NCBI GenBank assembly: GCA_964389365.1
Contig: CAYMDO010000053.1
Coordinates: 1 to 8,635, forward strand
Reading direction: 5' to 3'
Origin: UBA993 sp964389365
Lineage (GTDB): Bacteria; Bacillota; Dethiobacteria; DTU022
Length of the DNA stretch: 8,635 nt
Shown: positions 5,794 through 8,635 of the stretch, in pieces
Numbering within the stretch: position 1 is the first letter of the stretch
How the letters are laid out: each line of letters starts with the position of its first letter
Translations under genes and position numbers: made by a program
Notes under the pieces: generated by a model
The model's database searches: none
What the model was told of the DNA's origin: nothing
What the model saw: only the letters and a program-made list of their open reading frames with translations

Positions 5794-7407
5794 TTAAAAT
5801 TTAAAGTTGCCGAAATTAGATTCGGGAATCGGCCGTTTCAATGAAAGTTCAAATGCCCGGGCCAGTTTTGCGCGGGATTCCGGCCAGGTAATGATACCGT
5901 CATGGTACAGCAGAGAACCCGTAAAGTATGGGTGGCCTTCCCGCTCGTAACGCTTAATGATTTCTTCCCTGAATTCCTGCATCTTTTCCTCGTCGATTTT
6001 TTCTCCCATATTCATTTTATTCTTCCGTTCCAGCGACTCCAGGATAAAGGCGGCAGTTTTTCCTGACATTACCGTGGTTCGCGCCCGCATGGTATGGAAA
6101 ACAAATCGGGGGCGGTATGCCCGCCCACACATTCCGTAATTGGCTGCGCCGTGGTCCGGCCCGATAACCCACTGTATCTTCGGCACTTCGACACAGGCAC
6201 ATGCGCGAACCATATCGGCCCCATACTTGCCTATGCCACTTCGCTCTTCCTTTTTTCCGACCATGTAGCCGGGCGAATTCTGGATATAGAGCAGGGGTGT
6301 TTTATCGTTGCCGCAGCGGACTACCCACTCTGTGGCTTTGCGGGCGGTTTCATGGTAAATAATCCCGCTCTTGTTGGCGGCAACGATGCCGATTGGCATC
6401 CCTTTTAGCCAGATTTTGCCACAGATTATAGTGTCGCCGTGGCGCGGAGCATAGCTGGCCTTGTATTCCTGAAAATAGCTGTCGTCAGCGATGCATTTTA
6501 GTACATCATGAATATTGATGGGGTGGTACGGATCCTCCGGCATACAGCTCTTTAGCTCATCCGCATTGTAACGCGGTTCCAGCCAGCTTGTGGTGCGGTG
6601 ATGATAAAAACCCTGCGGGGGATCGAAAGCGATCATTTCCCTTAAGCGGCTGATTCCCTCTTCCTGAGTTTCAACAAAATGATCGCAACCGCCGGAGTAC
6701 TGGGTGTGGACATAAGCACCCCCCAAATCTTCCGCGCTCACATCTTCGCTGATAGCCGCTTTAACCATCGGTGGCCCGGCCAAAAATGCAAAAGCCAGTT
6801 TATCAATCATTATTGACTGGCAGGCCAGGTAAACTATATAGGCCCCGCCTGCCGTATTGCCCCCGGTGCTCAGGGTATATTGCTTGATTCCCCTGGACGA
6901 CATCCGGGTCATGTTGTAGAACATGGAACCAAACATCCCCTCATCGGCAAAGGTATGGAGCTGCAGGGGCAAAAAAATACCGCCGGAATCGGCGATGTAA
7001 ATGCAGGTCAGGTTACACTCTTCGGCAATACGCTGGGCGCGCATATGCTTTTTCAAAGTGATCGGGTAATATGTGCCGGCGGACATTCTGCTTTCATTGC
7101 CGAAAATCATGCAGTCCTTTCCCTGTACCCGGCCCACGCCGGTTACAAGGCCGCCGCCCGGAATGTGCGGCTGTTCGGGATAGCCAATATTGTACCCGGC
7201 GTCAAGCCCCAGTTCAAAAAACTCGGTTCCCGGATCAATCAGCTGCTCCACCAGCTGGCGGACTGTCTTTTTGCCCTGTTCTGCCAGGCGGTCTACCTGT
7301 TTTTGTCCCCCCACCATGTATGCTTCTTCACGATGTGCCAGCAGTTCAGCATCGCGGGCTGTCCAGAACTCATAATTCTGCTGCCGTTTTTCATCGACTG
7401 TGCTCAT
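5794..7407 (-). CDS. Acyl-CoA carboxylase carboxyltransferase subunit (methylcrotonyl-CoA carboxylase beta-like)
   Basis: The product is a 537-aa biotin-dependent carboxyltransferase with two crotonase-like halves. It moves CO2 from carboxybiotin to an acyl-CoA. The N-half has GGGLVTGVGRV (84-94), GTYYPITLKKHMRAQ (111-125), the oxyanion region GGNTAGGAY (182-190) and FLAGPPMVKAA (198-208), followed by DLGGAYVHTQYSGGCDHF. The C-half has NSPGYMVGKKEE and NYGMCGRAYRPRF. These blocks match the 3-methylcrotonyl-CoA carboxylase beta type better than the propionyl-CoA type. Differences from the usual blocks are GPDHGAANYG for GGSYGAGNYG and MSGKTAA for MGGEQAA. ATG 7407 is preceded at about 12 nt by GAGGGG. 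It is the first gene of the cluster, 82 nt before the HMGL-like gene. No biotin carboxylase or biotin carrier gene is in the window, so these must be encoded elsewhere or borrowed from another carboxylase. Confidence 0.88.
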   Translation of the reverse strand: MSTVDEKRQQNYEFWTARDAELLAHREEAYMVGGQKQVDRLAEQGKKTVRQLVEQLIDPGTEFFELGLDAGYNIGYPEQPHIPGGGLVTGVGRVQGKDCMIFGNESRMSAGTYYPITLKKHMRAQRIAEECNLTCIYIADSGGIFLPLQLHTFADEGMFGSMFYNMTRMSSRGIKQYTLSTGGNTAGGAYIVYLACQSIMIDKLAFAFLAGPPMVKAAISEDVSAEDLGGAYVHTQYSGGCDHFVETQEEGISRLREMIAFDPPQGFYHHRTTSWLEPRYNADELKSCMPEDPYHPINIHDVLKCIADDSYFQEYKASYAPRHGDTIICGKIWLKGMPIGIVAANKSGIIYHETARKATEWVVRCGNDKTPLLYIQNSPGYMVGKKEERSGIGKYGADMVRACACVEVPKIQWVIGPDHGAANYGMCGRAYRPRFVFHTMRARTTVMSGKTAAFILESLERKNKMNMGEKIDEEKMQEFREEIIKRYEREGHPYFTGSLLYHDGIITWPESRAKLARAFELSLKRPIPESNFGNFKF

Positions 7408-7488
7408 TAAAAATATTATCCCCTCTCAGGCCTGAATGCTTTGTTTGTTTCATTAATTCTTTATTTCGCGTAATTTACCTGCTAATTG

Positions 7489-7508
7489 ATCCGGTTATGC
7501 GGATTATA
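7489..7508 (-). promoter_or_regulatory. Possible promoter/operator of the acyl-CoA cluster
   Basis: A TATAAT hexamer on the minus strand (7508-7503) lies about 100 nt upstream of the carboxyltransferase start. No good -35 box is found at 16-18 nt; the nearest is TTTTAT. An inverted repeat ATCCG/CGGAT (7489-7493 and 7500-7504, 6-nt loop) overlaps the -10 and the expected start of transcription, where a repressor site would fit. Nothing else stands out in the 7408-7626 divergent spacer beyond a short TCAGGCCTGA palindrome at 7426-7435. Confidence 0.3.
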
Positions 7509-7626
7509 AAAGTATATGAGGAATAATAAAAACAGCCAGACAATATAGAGGATGCATAGAAATCCATAACCGGTAAACCCGTACTGCAGCAGCGCAAATT
7601 TACGCCAAACCGGGCTTCAAGTTTTG

Positions 7627-7635
7627 TGGTACAAT
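7627..7635 (+). promoter_or_regulatory. Extended -10 promoter of the DNA methyltransferase gene
   Basis: TGGTACAAT (7627-7635) is an extended -10 element, TG-N-TACAAT, of the same form as the tRNA-Pro promoter upstream. No matching -35 is present. It predicts a transcript start near 7642, which excludes the ATG at 7634 as a start and fits the TTG at 7682. Confidence 0.45.
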
Positions 7636-7681
7636 GAATGCGAGGCTGTATATCGGAAAAATAACCCGGCAGGTGAAGTGC

Positions 7682-8590
7682 TTGAAGTTAAGCTTTGACT
7701 CAATCGCCCAATACTTGCAGGAATTTGTTGGTATTGAAGAAGACGGAAGTCCTCTTTTTTCGGGAAAACACCGAACAACCGTTGAATATCCGGACAGTTT
7801 CGGTTGTCGGGTTCCTTTTTTTATTAACGAATTCTGGACGGCTAAACAGCGCAAAGCTTCTTCAATTCACGAAATTTCTTACCGGGCTTGTTTCAAGGCC
7901 CAGCTGCCACGATTTTTTATTGATCTGCTGACCGATCCGGGCGATCTGGTCTACGATCCGTTCAGCGGCCGGGGAACAACCGCAATTGAGGCGGCCCTGA
8001 TGGGACGCAATGTGATTGCCAATGATGTTAATCCGCTGAGTTCGATTCTCGCCAAGCCCCGTTTATTTATTCCCGGGACTAAGCAGGTTAAAATTAGACT
8101 GGAGGAAGTCCGTTTTATAAAAGAGGGGTGTGCCGGGATTGATCTGTCAATGTTTTATCATCCTGATACTCTGGCTGAGATTATTTCTTTAAAAAATTAC
8201 TTTAACCGTCGCGCAGCAGAGGGCCTGGAGGACGATTTAGATCGCTGGCTGCGTATGGTGGCAACCAATCGCCTGACCGGCCATTCCAGCGGCTTTTTTT
8301 CAGTCTATACCCTGCCGCCCAACCAGGCTGTTTCCGCTGCAAGCCAAATAAAGATTAACCAAAAAAGAAACCAGAACCCTCCGTACCGCAGTGTTAAAAA
8401 AATTATTCACCGTAAAACCGTTTCTTTGCTGAGAAACATTGAACCGGGTGCGGCGGCGAATTTGGAACATGCCGCGGGGAACGCCATTTTTCTGCAGAAC
8501 GATGCCTCCCGGACCCCGGAAATCGCAGAAGAATCGGTTAATTTGACAGTTACCTCGCCGCTTTTTATGGATATTGTGCCATATTCGTAA
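7682..8590 (+). CDS. Truncated, probably inactive DNA methyltransferase (N6-adenine/N4-cytosine type)
   Basis: The product is a 302-aa fragment of a site-specific DNA methyltransferase of the orphan type. Motif-X-like ISYRACFKAQLPRFF is followed by motif I, DPFSGRGTT (92-100), which binds S-adenosylmethionine, and IANDVNP (111-117). The conserved NRLTGHSSGFFSVYTLPPNQAVS comes later. Motif IV reads TSPLF (291-295) where the catalytic loop should be SPP[Y/F]; a single C-to-T change would explain the Leu. The frame ends only eight codons after TSPLF, whereas relatives continue well beyond it. The TTG start is chosen from AGGTG 6 nt upstream, from the extended -10 at 7627, and because the protein then begins MKLSFDSIAQYL as in relatives (from memory). 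An ATG at 7634 gives 16 extra residues. The stop abuts an rRNA-type leader. No restriction enzyme gene is visible. Confidence 0.78.
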   Translation: MKLSFDSIAQYLQEFVGIEEDGSPLFSGKHRTTVEYPDSFGCRVPFFINEFWTAKQRKASSIHEISYRACFKAQLPRFFIDLLTDPGDLVYDPFSGRGTTAIEAALMGRNVIANDVNPLSSILAKPRLFIPGTKQVKIRLEEVRFIKEGCAGIDLSMFYHPDTLAEIISLKNYFNRRAAEGLEDDLDRWLRMVATNRLTGHSSGFFSVYTLPPNQAVSAASQIKINQKRNQNPPYRSVKKIIHRKTVSLLRNIEPGAAANLEHAAGNAIFLQNDASRTPEIAEESVNLTVTSPLFMDIVPYS

Positions 8591-8635
8591 CTGCTTAGGC
8601 ATCGCCTAATCAACCAGATATATTTGTTCTTTGAA
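8591..8635 (+). promoter_or_regulatory. Probable rRNA operon leader with boxA-like motif, running off the right edge
   Basis: The block starts CTGCTTAGGC, forms the hairpin TTAGGC/GCCTAA (8595-8600 and 8604-8609), and ends in GTTCTTTGAA at the last base. It matches the left-edge block (50 to 6, minus strand) at both ends with identical 45-nt spacing and a variable hairpin region between. I infer that 16S rRNA lies just beyond the edge. Its promoter would have to lie inside the methyltransferase frame; TTGACA (8543-8548) with TATGGA 17 nt on is the only candidate, and it is weak. Confidence 0.5.

Noticed and set aside
6880..7526. Long plus-strand frames (6880-7410 and 7071-7526)
   Set aside because: These are mirror frames of the carboxyltransferase gene. 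Motif content and the ribosome binding site support only the minus strand.
8543..8571. TTGACA-17-TATGGA as a firm rRNA promoter
   Set aside because: The bases are also the codons of the conserved NLTVTSPLFMD segment of the methyltransferase, and the -10 is poor. It is kept only as a weak candidate in the leader entry.
1..8635. CRISPR array, insertion sequence or defence island
   Set aside because: There are no regularly spaced direct repeats, no transposase, integrase, Cas or restriction gene, and the methyltransferase is an isolated, damaged gene.

Overview
The window looks like an 8.6-kb piece of a low-to-mid-GC Firmicute, most likely an anaerobic Clostridia/Peptococcaceae-type bacterium. 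The evidence is strong GGAGG-type ribosome binding sites, frequent GTG and TTG starts, sigma-A-like promoters, a CCA-encoding tRNA gene, and an outward-facing GTTCTTTGAA motif at each end that matches the boxA-type antitermination sequence of Firmicute rRNA leaders. The genus is an inference, not a read-out.

Layout. Positions 1-50 look like an rRNA leader running off the left edge on the minus strand. A doubtful 45-codon reading frame follows. A well-formed tRNA-Pro(UGG) gene (344-420) has its own extended -10 promoter and a rho-independent terminator. Next comes a plus-strand pair (719-2810): a MoxR-family AAA+ ATPase and a CoxE-like VWA-domain protein. The pair has a near-consensus promoter and is flanked by two inverted copies of a 27-nt REP-like repeat. 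From 7407 back to 2878 lies a minus-strand four-gene acyl-CoA cluster. In transcription order it holds an acyl-CoA carboxylase carboxyltransferase subunit (closest in look to methylcrotonyl-CoA carboxylase beta), a divergent HMG-CoA-lyase-like protein broken by an in-frame TAA, an enoyl-CoA hydratase, and a canonical HMG-CoA lyase. Divergent from this, on the plus strand, is an orphan-type DNA methyltransferase (7682-8590). It is cut short just after an altered catalytic motif and runs directly into a second rRNA-type leader at the right edge.

How it works together. Carboxyltransferase, crotonase and HMG-CoA lyase fit the lower leucine/isovalerate route: 3-methylcrotonyl-CoA to 3-methylglutaconyl-CoA to HMG-CoA to acetoacetate plus acetyl-CoA. 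The biotin carboxylase/biotin carrier and the acyl-CoA dehydrogenase that the route also needs are not in the window. The MoxR-VWA pair probably acts as an ATP-driven chaperone or metallo-enzyme maturation module, but its client is not visible. I do not see a clearly new defence or mobile system. The points most worth checking are the interrupted HMGL-like gene with its non-canonical active site, the truncated methyltransferase abutting an rRNA leader, and the paired repeats around the MoxR-VWA unit.
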